From positions 186,001-250,000 of the forward strand of contig NZ_FWFF01000017.1 of NCBI RefSeq assembly GCF_900163715.1: a stretch of 64,000 bases of DNA, in the 5' to 3' direction. The translations under genes were made by a program, and so were the position numbers. The notes under the pieces are model-generated. The model was not told the DNA's origin. It saw only the letters and a list, made by a program, of their open reading frames with translations, and ran no database searches. Within the stretch, counting starts at the first letter, position 1; each line of letters begins with the position of its first letter. The DNA comes from Brevibacterium yomogidense. GTDB taxonomy: Bacteria > Actinomycetota > Actinomycetes > Actinomycetales > Brevibacteriaceae. Shown piece after piece: positions 1 through 8,337 of this stretch.

Positions 1-99
1 GACGCGGGAGAGCACCTCCATGGGCGCGACGTCGATGTCCGGACGCACATCGCGCCAGGCGGCGACGATCCGGTCGACCTCGTCCATTTCCTCATGCAT
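1..99 (-). CDS. MarR-family transcriptional regulator, N-terminal fragment (cut by window edge)
   Basis: Reading leftward from an ATG at 99, 33 codons run off the window edge. The peptide begins MHEEMDEVDRIVAAW and continues to PMEVLSRV. The pattern 'D.IV..W....PD.DV.PMEVLSRV' is typical of the first helix of actinobacterial MarR regulators, which bind DNA as dimers and usually repress their own promoter. ATG codons at 99 and 87 are both possible starts. The wing and DNA-recognition helix lie outside the window, so the family call rests on the N-terminus alone. A palindrome 14 bases upstream (113-124) fits autoregulation. Confidence 0.7.
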   Translation of the reverse strand, partial: MHEEMDEVDRIVAAWRDVRPDIDVAPMEVLSRV

Positions 100-112
100 G
101 CGGCAAGGATAC

Positions 113-124
113 CTTGAGGTCAAG
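113..124. promoter_or_regulatory. Probable MarR operator
   Basis: CTTGAGGTCAAG is a palindrome (CTTGA-GG-TCAAG) just upstream of the leftward MarR gene. TTGA-N2-TCAA half-sites are a common MarR-family operator form. On the minus strand an AAGAAT sequence precedes it, so a repressor here would sit at the -10 region. The assignment is inferred from sequence form and position. Confidence 0.5.
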
Positions 125-351
125 ATTCTTTGTGCGAGAGTGATCGCCGTCGGGCGCTTCCGCTCCGCCTGCCGCGACGCCGACTCCCCGCAGCGCTCAC
201 GCGGCTGTAGCCATTCCCACACTCGTGCGACCCTCAAGAGGTCTAGACTGAGTTCCGGGTTAGACCCTCTGACGTCGACACACAGATGGAACCCGGCGCG
301 GTCGCATGCATGCGGTGCCCGTCGGTGTCACAACACACGAAGGAATGACAC

Positions 352-1521
352 GTGGATCTTTTCGAGTATCAGGCGCGTGACCTCTTCGAGGAGCACGGAG
401 TCCCCGTGCTCCAGGCGAAGGTCGCAGACACCCCGGAGGACGCGAAGAAGGGTGCGGAGGCACTGGGCGGCGGCACCGTCGTCGTCAAATCGCAGGTGAA
501 GATCGGCGGTCGCGGCAAGGCAGGCGGAGTCAAGCTCGCGCACAACCCGGATGAGGCCGCACAGCGTGCGGAGGAGATCCTGGGCCTCGACATCAAGGGA
601 CACGTCACCAAGCGGGTCATGATCGCCGAAGGCGCGGACATCGCGGATGAGTACTACTTCTCCATCCTGCTCGACCGTGCCAACCGCACGTACCTGGCCA
701 TGTGCTCCAAGGAGGGCGGCATGGACATCGAGCAGCTCGCCGTCGAGCGCCCGGACGACCTGGCGCGGGTTCCGGTGAATCCGCTGACCGGCATCGACGA
801 GGCGAAGGCCCGCGAGATCGCTCAGGCGGCGGGCTTCGACGCGGAGACGACGGACAAGCTCGTCCCCGTCTTCCAGAAGCTCTGGGACGTCTTCCAGGGT
901 GAGGACGCCTCGCTCGTCGAGGTGAACCCGCTCGTCCAGACCGGCGCCGGCGACATCATCGCGCTCGACGGCAAGGTCTCGATCGACGAGAACGCTGAGT
1001 TCCGCCACGAGAACCACGCGGAGCTGCGCGATCTCGACGCAGAGGACCCGCTGGAGCTCAAGGCGAAGAAGCTCGACCTCAACTACGTGAAGCTCGACGG
1101 CGAGGTCGGCATCATCGGCAACGGCGCGGGCCTCGTCATGTCGACGCTCGACGTCGTCGCGTACGCCGGTGAGGACCACGGCGGCGTGAAGCCGGCGAAC
1201 TTCCTGGACATCGGCGGCGGCGCATCGGCAGAGGTCATGGCCAACGGCCTCGACGTCATCCTGGGCGATGACCAGGTCAAGAGCGTCTTCGTGAACGTGT
1301 TCGGCGGCATCACCGCGTGCGACGCAGTGGCAGACGGCATCGTGAAGGCGCTCGAGATCCTGGGCGATTCCGCGACGAAGCCGCTGGTCGTCCGCCTCGA
1401 CGGCAACAACGTCGAGGAGGGACGCCGCATCCTGGACGAGGCGAACAACCCTCTCGTCACCCAGATCGACACCATGGACGGCGGAGCCGACAAGGCAGCC
1501 GAGCTCGCGGCGAGCCGCTGA
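352..1521 (+). CDS. sucC: Succinate-CoA ligase (ADP-forming), beta subunit
   Basis: Beta subunit of succinyl-CoA synthetase, which converts succinyl-CoA, ADP and phosphate to succinate, CoA and ATP in the cytoplasmic TCA cycle. The 389 residues match the usual length. The N-terminal half is an ATP-grasp fold ([14 protein letters not shown] near residues 46-60, VEVNPLV near 192-198). The C-terminal half is the CoA-ligase domain ([38 protein letters not shown]). The start is GTG at 352, preceded by AAGGA about 8 bases away. It is followed 25 bases later by sucD, forming the standard two-gene operon. The 250 bases upstream must hold the promoter. Confidence 0.98.
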   Translation: MDLFEYQARDLFEEHGVPVLQAKVADTPEDAKKGAEALGGGTVVVKSQVKIGGRGKAGGVKLAHNPDEAAQRAEEILGLDIKGHVTKRVMIAEGADIADEYYFSILLDRANRTYLAMCSKEGGMDIEQLAVERPDDLARVPVNPLTGIDEAKAREIAQAAGFDAETTDKLVPVFQKLWDVFQGEDASLVEVNPLVQTGAGDIIALDGKVSIDENAEFRHENHAELRDLDAEDPLELKAKKLDLNYVKLDGEVGIIGNGAGLVMSTLDVVAYAGEDHGGVKPANFLDIGGGASAEVMANGLDVILGDDQVKSVFVNVFGGITACDAVADGIVKALEILGDSATKPLVVRLDGNNVEEGRRILDEANNPLVTQIDTMDGGADKAAELAASR

Positions 1522-1546
1522 GCCCTCGAAAGGACTGAACAGAACT

Positions 1547-2446
1547 ATGGCGATTTTCCTCACGAAGGAATCCAAGATCATCGTCCAGGGCATCACGGGC
1601 GGTGAGGGCACGAAGCACACGGCCCGCATGCTCGCGGCCGGATCCGATGTCGTCGGCGGTGTGAACGCGCGCAAGGCCGGCACGACCGTCACGCACAAGG
1701 ATGCGAACGGCGCGGACATCGAGCTCCCCGTGTTCGGCTCCGTCGGAGAAGCGATGGAGAAGACCGGCGCAGACGTGTCCGTCGCATTCGTGCCGCCGGC
1801 ATTCTCCAAGGATGCGGCGTTCGAGGCGATCGACGCGGGCATCGGCATGCTCGTCATCATCACCGAGGGCATCCCGGTCCAGGACTCCGCCGCGCTGTGG
1901 GCGCATGCGACCGAGCTGGGCAACAAGACCCGGATCATCGGCCCCAACTGCCCCGGCGTCATCACCCCCGGCGAAGCGCTCGCGGGCATCATCCCGGCGA
2001 ACATCACGAAGGCCGGCAAGATCGGCCTCGTGTCGAAGTCGGGCACGCTGACGTACCAGATGATGTACGAGCTGCGGGACCTCGGCTTCTCCACCGCGAT
2101 CGGCATCGGCGGGGACCCGGTCATCGGCACCACCCACATCGACGCACTCGAGGCGTTCGAGGCGGATCCGGACACCGAGGCGATCGTCATGATCGGTGAG
2201 ATCGGCGGCGACGCGGAGGAGCGCGCAGCCGATTTCATCAAGGCGAACGTCACGAAGCCCGTCGCGGGCTACGTCGCGGGCTTCACCGCTCCGGAAGGCA
2301 AGACGATGGGGCACGCCGGCGCGATCGTGTCCGGTTCGTCCGGCACCGCGGAAGCGAAGAAGGAGGCCCTCGAGGCCGCGGGCGTCAAGGTGGGCAAGAC
2401 CCCCACGGAGACCGCTCAGCTGCTCCGCGAGCTGATCGGAGCGTGA
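1547..2446 (+). CDS. sucD: Succinate-CoA ligase, alpha subunit
   Basis: Alpha subunit of succinyl-CoA synthetase (299 residues, normal length). It binds CoA through an N-terminal Rossmann fold ([15 protein letters not shown] near residues 16-30) and carries the histidine phosphorylated during catalysis, here about His256 in [30 protein letters not shown] near residue 130 is also diagnostic. It follows sucC and is separated from the convergent stress-protein gene by a strong hairpin. Confidence 0.98.
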   Translation: MAIFLTKESKIIVQGITGGEGTKHTARMLAAGSDVVGGVNARKAGTTVTHKDANGADIELPVFGSVGEAMEKTGADVSVAFVPPAFSKDAAFEAIDAGIGMLVIITEGIPVQDSAALWAHATELGNKTRIIGPNCPGVITPGEALAGIIPANITKAGKIGLVSKSGTLTYQMMYELRDLGFSTAIGIGGDPVIGTTHIDALEAFEADPDTEAIVMIGEIGGDAEERAADFIKANVTKPVAGYVAGFTAPEGKTMGHAGAIVSGSSGTAEAKKEALEAAGVKVGKTPTETAQLLRELIGA

Positions 2447-2487
2447 CCTCCCGCTGGGGAAACACCGCGTGAGCGGTGCCGCCCCAG

Positions 2488-2541
2488 CACACGGCGAAGG
2501 CCGCGGAACACCCCAGGGTGCTCCGCGGCCTTCGCCGTGTG
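2488..2541. terminator. Bidirectional hairpin terminator between sucD and the usp gene
   Basis: A 20-base arm at 2488-2507 (CACACGGCGAAGGCCGCGGA) pairs perfectly with 2522-2541, closed by a short partly paired loop. It lies between the sucD stop and the stop of the convergent stress-protein gene. There is no T-run, as is common for actinobacterial terminators. Confidence 0.75.
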
Positions 2542-2552
2542 CGCGGTCGGCC

Positions 2553-2948
2553 TCAGGGGGCCTTGACCGCGACGACGGGGACCGACGAGCCGAGGATGAC
2601 CCGCTGCCCGGTCGATCCCATGAAGAGCTTGCCCACGGGGGAGCGCTTCCGCGAGCCGATGACGATCATGCTGATCTCCGGGTGCTCGTCCTCCAGCGCA
2701 AGCAGCTCCTCTGCCGCGTCGTTGCCGCGCAGATGCTGCACGAGCTCGAAGTCCACGCCGGAGTTCTCCAGGGTGAAGCGCACCTGGTCCATCTGCTTCC
2801 CGGCTGCGACTCCGGCCTCTTCGCGCTGCTCCCCGATCCCCGCGTTGACGACCAGCAGCTTCGTCGCGCGGACCTGCGCCTCTTCGATGGCGAAGTCGAC
2901 GGCTGCGCGGCCCGCCGGGGTGGGGGTGAAACCGACGAGGATAGTCAT
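2553..2948 (-). CDS. Universal stress protein, single UspA domain
   Basis: 131-residue cytoplasmic protein of the UspA family. It begins MTILVGFTPTPAGRAAVDFA and ends with the nucleotide-binding signature G-x2-x9-G-S/T seen as GSRKRSPVGKLFMGSTGQRV, so it belongs to the ATP-binding branch. Such proteins bind ATP and help cells survive starvation or oxidative stress, but their direct targets are usually unknown. An AGGAGAG sequence just upstream of the ATG is a good ribosome site. It is divergent from the methyltransferase at 3017 (68-base gap). Confidence 0.93.
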   Translation of the reverse strand: MTILVGFTPTPAGRAAVDFAIEEAQVRATKLLVVNAGIGEQREEAGVAAGKQMDQVRFTLENSGVDFELVQHLRGNDAAEELLALEDEHPEISMIVIGSRKRSPVGKLFMGSTGQRVILGSSVPVVAVKAP

Positions 2949-3016
2949 GCTGCTCTCCTATGAGTACGTTCTTCGGTCGATCTGGGTTCAGCCTATAAGC
3001 ACGTAGACTCTCGGTC

Positions 3017-4525
3017 ATGCCCCGGTCTCTGCTGTCGGACGACGATTCTGCCTCCCACCGACGTCTGGCCGATGCCGACGCGGTGCTGGCCCGCTGGTCG
3101 GCCGACTGGCCGCAGGGCCATTCGGATGCCCGCATCCTCGAGGAGTACCTGGTCGGTCGTGCCGCCGGTGACCTCGACGTCTCCGGTCGTCCGGTGGGCG
3201 ATGCCGGCGCCGCTGCAGGCGAGGTCGCCGCCCTCGATCGCGAGGTCGCCCACGACCGGACCGCACAGGCGACCGATGCCGCCGTGTCCACCGCGGTCCT
3301 GGACGATCCCGATGGGAGCCTCACCCTCGTCGCTGCACTCACGGGCGCGCACGCCACGGCAGGCTCGCACGCCACGGCCGTCGCGACGGACTCCGCATCC
3401 GCCGTGCACGCCTGCCGCCGGGCCGTGGAGGCCCTGCCGGACGCTGTGCGGTCGACGGTCGGCTTCCATGACACCGCTGCCGAGGCCGTAGCGGCGCTCG
3501 CACATGAGCCGACGCGGCTGCGCGTCGTGGTGCATGCCTCCAAGCACATCGCCGTCCTGAGGGAGCAGCTGCGGCTGGTGGAGACCCTCGCGGCCGAGGT
3601 CGTGGTCGTCGGCCGGGAGAAGCACATGAGCCCGTCGCTGAACCGGCTCCTCGCCGAATCGTACGAACGCGTCGACGTGTCACCGGGTCGGGCGAAGTCA
3701 CGACTGCTCATCGCCACCGGTCCGAAGAAGTCCCAGTCCGTCGCCAGTGCGTCGACAGCCGCGCATCCGGCGGCGATCAGCCGTCCACGGGTCCCGGTCC
3801 AGAATGCGGCGCCATCGCCCGCGCCGGGCGTGCCGGAGATCCTGGTGAGCGCCTTCCCCGGTGCCTTCGGAGGTGCGAGCGCAGATCCCGGTTCCCGGAT
3901 CCTCGTCGATGCCCTCGCACGGCGACTGCCCGGGCTGGCCCCCGCCAGCGGGGACGGACGGACAGGTCCGTCTGCCCGCGTGCGGGTCCTGGACCTCGGG
4001 AGCGGGAACGGCTGGCTGCTCGCAGCGGTCGGCTCGCTCCTGCCGCACGCGTCGCTCTTCGGTGTCGATGATTCGAGGGCGGCGGTGGAGTCCACCGTGC
4101 TCACCGCCGCGTCTGTACGGGCGGGAGAGGAGCCTGCGGTGGTCCTGCATGCGGACGCCACGGGCCGGCTGCCATGGCAGGCGGACGACGACGGGGACCG
4201 CACGGCCAGCGCAGACGGCGAGGATTCGGAGGATCCCGCGGCCTTCGCCGAGGGCTCATTCGATCTCGTGACGCTGAACCCACCGTTCCACGATGGGACG
4301 AGCATGACGACGGACATCGCACACGATCTGATCGATGCCGCGGCCGCTCTGCTGAGGCCCGGCGGACGACTGATCGTGGTCTACAACTCGCACCTGCGGT
4401 ACCGGTCCCACCTCCAGCACCGCTTCAGCGATGTGGAGCAGTGGGCGCGGGACCGTCGCTTCACCGTCGTATCCGGGACGAAGCCCGGAAGTGCGCGTGG
4501 GGAGACTCGAACTCCCACGTCCTGA
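3017..4525 (+). CDS. Class I SAM-dependent methyltransferase, RsmC/RlmG-like
   Basis: 502-residue protein with two domains. An N-terminal region (about 1-230) resembles the degenerate methyltransferase domain of RsmC/RlmG. A C-terminal catalytic domain has the SAM-binding loop DLGSGNGWLLAAVGSLLP and the catalytic motif NPPFHDG, followed by RPGGRLIVVYNSHLRYR. NPP[YF] motifs modify the exocyclic amine of guanine, and RsmC/RlmG make m2G in ribosomal RNA, so rRNA is the likely substrate. The middle (about 235-290) is a poorly conserved linker. The last eleven codons lie antisense to the tRNA-Leu gene. Confidence 0.85.
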   Translation: MPRSLLSDDDSASHRRLADADAVLARWSADWPQGHSDARILEEYLVGRAAGDLDVSGRPVGDAGAAAGEVAALDREVAHDRTAQATDAAVSTAVLDDPDGSLTLVAALTGAHATAGSHATAVATDSASAVHACRRAVEALPDAVRSTVGFHDTAAEAVAALAHEPTRLRVVVHASKHIAVLREQLRLVETLAAEVVVVGREKHMSPSLNRLLAESYERVDVSPGRAKSRLLIATGPKKSQSVASASTAAHPAAISRPRVPVQNAAPSPAPGVPEILVSAFPGAFGGASADPGSRILVDALARRLPGLAPASGDGRTGPSARVRVLDLGSGNGWLLAAVGSLLPHASLFGVDDSRAAVESTVLTAASVRAGEEPAVVLHADATGRLPWQADDDGDRTASADGEDSEDPAAFAEGSFDLVTLNPPFHDGTSMTTDIAHDLIDAAAALLRPGGRLIVVYNSHLRYRSHLQHRFSDVEQWARDRRFTVVSGTKPGSARGETRTPTS

Positions 4526-4573
4526 GACACTGGAACCTAAATCCAGCGCGTCTACCTATTCCGCCACACGCGC
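4492..4573 (-). tRNA. tRNA-Leu (anticodon UAG)
   Basis: Read on the minus strand this folds as a class II tRNA. The 7-bp acceptor stem is GCGCGTG (4567-4573) with CACGCGC (4493-4499), and discriminator A is at 4492. The anticodon stem CTGGA/TCCAG encloses loop TTTAGGT (anticodon TAG), and there is a long variable arm and a GTTCGAGTC T-loop. The 3' CCA is not encoded. A TAGAAT -10 lies at 4583-4588. The 3' third overlaps the end of the opposite-strand methyltransferase by 34 bases. Confidence 0.96.
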
Positions 4574-4582
4574 GCTCCGGTG

Positions 4583-4588
4583 ATTCTA
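4583..4588 (-). promoter_or_regulatory. -10 element of the tRNA-Leu promoter
   Basis: TAGAAT on the minus strand, about 10 bases upstream of the tRNA 5' end and between that gene and the peroxiredoxin stop. No convincing -35 hexamer was found at 17-18 bases. Confidence 0.5.
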
Positions 4589-4603
4589 CAGCGGAGCGGA
4601 CGG

Positions 4604-5077
4604 TCAGTCGTCGTCGATGCCCAGCTGCGTGCGGAGACGGGCCACGTGGCCCTTCGCGCGGACGTTGTACTGCGCGAGTTCGACTGTGCCCTCACCGTCG
4701 ACGACGACCGTCGAGCGGATGACGCCCTGGACCACCTTGCCGTAGTTCTTCTTCTCGCCGAACGCGCCCCACGCGGTCATGACGGACTTGTCCGCGTCGG
4801 ACAGCAGGGGGAAGGTGAGCCCGTCGCGCTCGGCGAACTGCGCGAGCTTCTCCGGCTTGTCGGGGGAGATCCCCAGCACTGTGATGCCCTGCGCCGTGAG
4901 CGCATCCAGGGAATCGCGGAAGTCGCATGCCTGCGTGGTGCAGCCGGGTGTCATCGCGGCGGGGTAGAAGTACACGACGACGCGGGATCCGCGGAAGTCG
5001 GACAGGCTGACGTCGTTCCCCTGTGCGTCCGGCAGTGTGAAATCAGGTGCGGTGTCGCCGGGCTCGAAGCGCGTCAT
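4604..5077 (-). CDS. bcp: Thioredoxin-dependent thiol peroxidase (BCP/PrxQ peroxiredoxin)
   Basis: 157-residue peroxiredoxin that reduces hydrogen peroxide and organic peroxides using thioredoxin. It starts MTRFEPGDTAPDFTLPDAQG. The active site is YFYPAAMTPGCTTQACDFRD, with the peroxidatic Cys in PGCT and the resolving Cys five residues later, as in PrxQ. The ATG at 5077 is preceded by AGAGGAG and gives the family length, although the frame stays open far upstream. The gene reads toward tRNA-Leu. Confidence 0.95.
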   Translation of the reverse strand: MTRFEPGDTAPDFTLPDAQGNDVSLSDFRGSRVVVYFYPAAMTPGCTTQACDFRDSLDALTAQGITVLGISPDKPEKLAQFAERDGLTFPLLSDADKSVMTAWGAFGEKKNYGKVVQGVIRSTVVVDGEGTVELAQYNVRAKGHVARLRTQLGIDDD

Positions 5078-5210
5078 GGGTGTGCTCTCCTCTGAAGAGT
5101 GGGTGTGTCGATGTGCCTCCCACCCTACTGCGGGCCGCGGACGCGGTAGGCTCGGATCTCGAAGGCGCATGCCGCGCCGCGAACACCATCGCCTGTGAGG
5201 AAGTGAGCGC

Positions 5211-5498
5211 ATGTCCAGCAACGTGTACACCTCTGAAGTGACCGTCGACAATGCCTCGCGCGACCAGCTCTCCGAATCGATCCGGCTGCGCGAACAGCGC
5301 CTTGCCGCCGGCATCGACGAGCTCGTCGGGCGACTGCACCCGAAGGCGCTGACCGCACGCGCCGCGGATTCCGCGAAGTCCGTGGTCATCGACGAAGAGG
5401 GCCAGCCCAAGGTGGACCGTCTGGCACTGGCCGGAGGAGTCCTGCTCGTCACCGTCGCGACGATCGGATTCTTCGCCACCCGCAGCAAGCGTGGCTGA
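5211..5498 (+). CDS. DUF3618 family protein, C-terminal membrane anchor
   Basis: 95-residue protein. The segment DQLSESIRLREQRLAAGIDE followed by LVGRLHPKAL is the DUF3618 signature (a helix ending in a conserved R/L-P-K region). A single hydrophobic helix, LALAGGVLLVTVATIGFFA, lies near the C-terminus and ends in RSKRG. DUF3618 proteins are common in Actinobacteria and have no established function. The stop overlaps the GTG of the GroES-like gene, so the two are probably co-translated. Confidence 0.85.
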   Translation: MSSNVYTSEVTVDNASRDQLSESIRLREQRLAAGIDELVGRLHPKALTARAADSAKSVVIDEEGQPKVDRLALAGGVLLVTVATIGFFATRSKRG

Positions 5499-5856
5499 TC
5501 CGACGGACGCTGCGCCGGGCAGCACCCCGGTGGCGGACGCGGCACCGGTCGTGCGGATACGGATGCTCCACGACCGTCTGCTGGTCCAGCCGGACAAGGA
5601 TTCGGGGGAGCGGAAGTCGTCCGCGGGCATCGTGATCCCTGCGACGGCTGCCGTCGGCCGGAGGCTGGCGTGGGGTGTCGTCGCAGCTGCGGGCCCGCTG
5701 GTGCGACAGGTCGAGGTCGGCGATTCGATCCTGTTCGACCCGGAGGAGCTCGCTGAGGTGGAGATCGACGCCACCGCGTACCTGCTGCTGCGTGAGCGCG
5801 ACGTCCATGCGATCGCAGAGCCTGACGACGACGAGTCGACCGGCATGTATCTCTAG
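5491..5856 (+). CDS. GroES-like co-chaperonin family protein
   Basis: 121-residue protein with a GroES fold: IRMLHDRLLVQPD, then KSSAGIVIPATA, GVVAAAGPLVRQVEVGDSIL and AYLLLRERDVHAI. These match the order of GroES motifs (P-L-D/H-R-V, S-G-I-v-i-P, G-D-x-V-l). It carries an extra N-terminal tail of about 20 residues and an acidic tail DDDESTGMYL. No groEL is nearby, and many Actinobacteria keep such stand-alone GroES-like proteins, so it may not be the main co-chaperonin. The GTG start at 5491 overlaps the DUF3618 gene by 8 bases. Confidence 0.85.
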   Translation: MADPTDAAPGSTPVADAAPVVRIRMLHDRLLVQPDKDSGERKSSAGIVIPATAAVGRRLAWGVVAAAGPLVRQVEVGDSILFDPEELAEVEIDATAYLLLRERDVHAIAEPDDDESTGMYL

Positions 5857-5904
5857 GCAGTGGTCGTCGCGCAGACCAATGGCGCTGCGCACCCGCACAT
5901 GGCG

Positions 5905-5947
5905 AAGGCCCGTCACCAGGTATGGAACCTGGTGACGGGCCTTCTTC
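5905..5947. terminator. Bidirectional rho-independent terminator
   Basis: AAGGCCCGTCACCAGGT (5905-5921) pairs with the perfect complement at 5927-5943 around the loop ATGGA and is followed by CTTCT. It serves the GroES-like gene from the left and tRNA-Lys from the right. Confidence 0.85.
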
Positions 5948-5949
5948 TG

Positions 5950-6022
5950 TGCACCCCCCGGGACTCGAACCCGGAACCCACTGATTAAGAGTCAGTTGCT
6001 CTACCAATTGAGCTAGAGGTGC
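5950..6022 (-). tRNA. tRNA-Lys (anticodon CUU)
   Basis: Read on the minus strand it begins GCACCTCTAGCTCAATTGG and forms a standard 73-base cloverleaf. The acceptor stem is GCACCTC with GGGGTGC, discriminator A is at 5950, and the anticodon stem ACTGA/TCAGT encloses loop CTCTTAA (anticodon CTT). The T-loop is GTTCGAGTC. The CCA end is not encoded. Confidence 0.97.
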
Positions 6023-6035
6023 GCAACGAGAGATA

Positions 6036-6064
6036 ACTATACATATCCGGTGGGCCACTTCCAA
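6036..6064 (-). promoter_or_regulatory. Sigma-70 type promoter of tRNA-Lys
   Basis: On the minus strand TTGGAA (6059-6064) and TATAGT (6036-6041) are separated by exactly 17 bases. Transcription would start about 7 bases before the tRNA 5' end. Confidence 0.75.
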
Positions 6065-6566
6065 CTCGGATCCCGCCTTGTCACGGAAGAGTGGTGGGCG
6101 TCACGAGGAGGGAGCTTGCAGACACCTGTCGGGGCCTGTTCGGGAGCGTGGTACTGTATCCGTTTGTGAGCCGACTCTCAGGCGGTTCACAGTTCGGATG
6201 ATGGTTGCGTCGCGGCGGATACGCCCGCGACAGCTTGAGTCGGAGAGCTCCAGGCGGTGACGCGCTGTAGAGCCACGCCCTTGGCGCCGGCCCCGCACCT
6301 CAGAGACCAGGGCGGTCGTGTGTCTTCACACAGTGGCTCCACCCTGCCCTGGCGCCGTCGGGCATGTCCGAACCGGAAGCCGTCCACACGAGTGGGTCGA
6401 CACGAATGCGAAGGGATGTGATTGATCGAGCGAGGGGCATTTGCGCGTCGCTAGATGACCTTCCGCGGATCTACGCCCCCGCGGGACGGGACGTGCAGGA
6501 CCTGACCGCAGCCGGGAACCCCCGGGTGCGCAAGTTTCTCACCCAACGTCGAAAGGGAGGTGGCGC
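6065..6566 (+). other. Long gene-free leader with hairpins upstream of the symporter gene
   Basis: About 500 bases with no credible gene lie ahead of the symporter. Three structured elements are visible. The first is a hairpin at 6158-6199 (ATCCG/CGGAT outside TGTGAGCCG/CGGTTCACA). The second is a hairpin at 6307-6352 (CCAGGGC with GCCCTGG) holding an inner stem GTGTG-TCTT-CACAC (6318-6331). The third is a strong ribosome site, AAGGGAGGTG, just before the symporter ATG. The small open frame 6364-6570 overlaps the symporter start and does not look like protein. The structure could be a cis-regulatory RNA, but no known riboswitch class was recognised. Confidence 0.4.
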
Positions 6567-8336
6567 ATGAATGACTCCTCTGCTGTGCAGTTCGGCGCCG
6601 TGACCGTCGTACTGCTGCTCGTCCTCTTCTACGGAGGCACCTACGCGATCTCGCGGGGCATCCGGAAGAAGAACGAGAACGCCGACGAGTACATGACCGC
6701 CGGCAACAAGATCGGCTTCGGCATCTCTGCCGCGAGTATGACCGCGACCTGGATCTGGGCCTCGTCGATGTACGCATCCGCGGCATCCGGCTACGAGTAC
6801 GGGATCTCCGGTCCCATCCACTACGGGCTCTGGGGTGCCCTGATGATCCTCTTCATCTACCCCTTCGGCAAGCGCATCCGCAGTGTCGCCCCCAAGGCGC
6901 ACAGCATCGCGGAGGTCATGCACGCGCGCCACGGCCGCTCGAGCCAGCTCATGCTCGCGGGATCCAACGTGGTGGGCAGCGTCATCAGCCTCATGTCGAA
7001 CTTCATCGCGGGCGGCGTGCTCATCTCGATGCTGTCGCCGTTCAACTTCATCCAGGGTGTCCTCGCGGTCGCCGCGGGCGTCCTGCTCTACACGCTGTGG
7101 TCGGGGTTCCGCGCCTCCGTGCTCACGGACTTCATCCAGGTCATGGCGATGCTGGGGGCGGTCGCGATCATCGTGCCGTTCATCTTCTTCGCCGCGGGCT
7201 TCCCCGCCGCGTTCGAGACGGGATCTGCGAACCTCACACCCGCGCAGGGCAACTTCTTCTCCAGTGAGGCCTTCCTGGGTCAGGGCGCTCCCTACATCGC
7301 CGCCGTGCTGGCCTACGCGATCGGCAATCAGACGATCGCGCAGCGCCTCTTCGCCGTGCGCGAGGACCTCATCAAGCCCACGTTCATCACAGCGACCGTC
7401 GGGTACGGCGCCATGGTGATCGGCGTCGGCATGATCGGTGTGCTCGCGCTCTACCTGGGCTTCGAACCCACCAACGGCGACGTCAACAACATCATCCCGG
7501 AGATGGCCGCGAGCTACCTCCCGGGCATCCTGCTCGCGCTGTTCTTCGTCATGATCATCGGCGCTCTGTCGTCGACGGCGGACTCGGACCTCGCGGCCCT
7601 GTCCTCGATCATGATGGCCGACATCTACGGCCAGAACGTCGCAGGCAAGGAGAAGGCGAACCCCAAGACGATGCTGTTCATCGGTCGTCTGACGATGGTC
7701 CTGGCATCCGCGGTCGCAGTCGCATTCGCCAGCCTGCAGCTGAACATCCTCGACCTGCTCGTGTTCGTCGGCGCGCTCTGGGGAGCACTCGTGTTCCCCG
7801 TGCTAGCCAGCTTCTACTGGGGCAAGGTCACCAATAAGGCGTTCACCACCGCTGTGATCGCAGCGCTCGTGATCTTCATCCCGGTGCGGTTCGAGCTGAT
7901 CCCGCTCGTCGGGCCCGTCGGAATCCTCGTCGACATCCTGTCGGCCGTCGGCATCGCCGTCATCCTGGGCCTCATGTCGTTCGGGTTCTTCGGACTGCGC
8001 GTGGCGAAGATCGTCGCGGCCGCGGCGTTCCTGCTGTCGGCCCCGTTCGTCATCGGGTTCCTGCATGACTACGCGACGCTGAGCGCATCGCTCGTCGCCT
8101 ACGCGGTGAGCACGCTCGTCTGCTACTTCATGTCCTTCCGCCAGAAGGACGACTTCGACTTCTCGCTCATCCGCAAGCGCACGGGTGACTTCGACGAGGC
8201 CGAGGATGAGGAGACGGCTGTGGCAGAGGCCTCAGTCGCACCTCGTGGAGCAGCAGGCCGCACCGCAGTGGCGATCGACGACGCCCCGCAGAGCCGTGGA
8301 GGATCGGCGACCGGTCCGAAGAAGGAGGACAACTGA
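6567..8336 (+). CDS. Sodium:solute symporter (SSS family, DUR3-like)
   Basis: 589-residue integral membrane protein with about 13-15 hydrophobic segments. YMTAGNKIGFGISAASMTAT and WIWASSMYASAASGYEYGI are typical of the SSS family and resemble urea/polyamine transporters of the DUR3 branch. GALSSTADSDLAALSSIMMADI is the conserved sodium-site helix. The last 60 residues are a hydrophilic acidic tail. It is followed one base after its stop by a 45-residue membrane protein that is likely its partner. The substrate cannot be read from the sequence. The nearby nicotinamidase is on the opposite strand and is weak evidence for a nitrogen compound. Confidence 0.88.
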   Translation: MNDSSAVQFGAVTVVLLLVLFYGGTYAISRGIRKKNENADEYMTAGNKIGFGISAASMTATWIWASSMYASAASGYEYGISGPIHYGLWGALMILFIYPFGKRIRSVAPKAHSIAEVMHARHGRSSQLMLAGSNVVGSVISLMSNFIAGGVLISMLSPFNFIQGVLAVAAGVLLYTLWSGFRASVLTDFIQVMAMLGAVAIIVPFIFFAAGFPAAFETGSANLTPAQGNFFSSEAFLGQGAPYIAAVLAYAIGNQTIAQRLFAVREDLIKPTFITATVGYGAMVIGVGMIGVLALYLGFEPTNGDVNNIIPEMAASYLPGILLALFFVMIIGALSSTADSDLAALSSIMMADIYGQNVAGKEKANPKTMLFIGRLTMVLASAVAVAFASLQLNILDLLVFVGALWGALVFPVLASFYWGKVTNKAFTTAVIAALVIFIPVRFELIPLVGPVGILVDILSAVGIAVILGLMSFGFFGLRVAKIVAAAAFLLSAPFVIGFLHDYATLSASLVAYAVSTLVCYFMSFRQKDDFDFSLIRKRTGDFDEAEDEETAVAEASVAPRGAAGRTAVAIDDAPQSRGGSATGPKKEDN

Positions 8337-8337
8337 C

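Noticed and set aside
328..2253. 641-codon open frame opposite sucC and sucD
   Set aside because: Antisense to two unmistakable enzymes; Ser/Ala/Pro-rich without motif.
2416..4317. 633-codon open frame opposite the methyltransferase, extending over the usp gene in another frame
   Set aside because: Low-complexity composition and overlap with two recognised genes.
5078..6064. Upstream extension of the peroxiredoxin frame
   Set aside because: It runs through tRNA-Lys and opposite two real genes; the ATG at 5077 has a ribosome site and gives the family length.
6364..6570. 68-codon frame ahead of the symporter
   Set aside because: Overlaps the symporter start, has no protein-like features, and sits in a structured leader.
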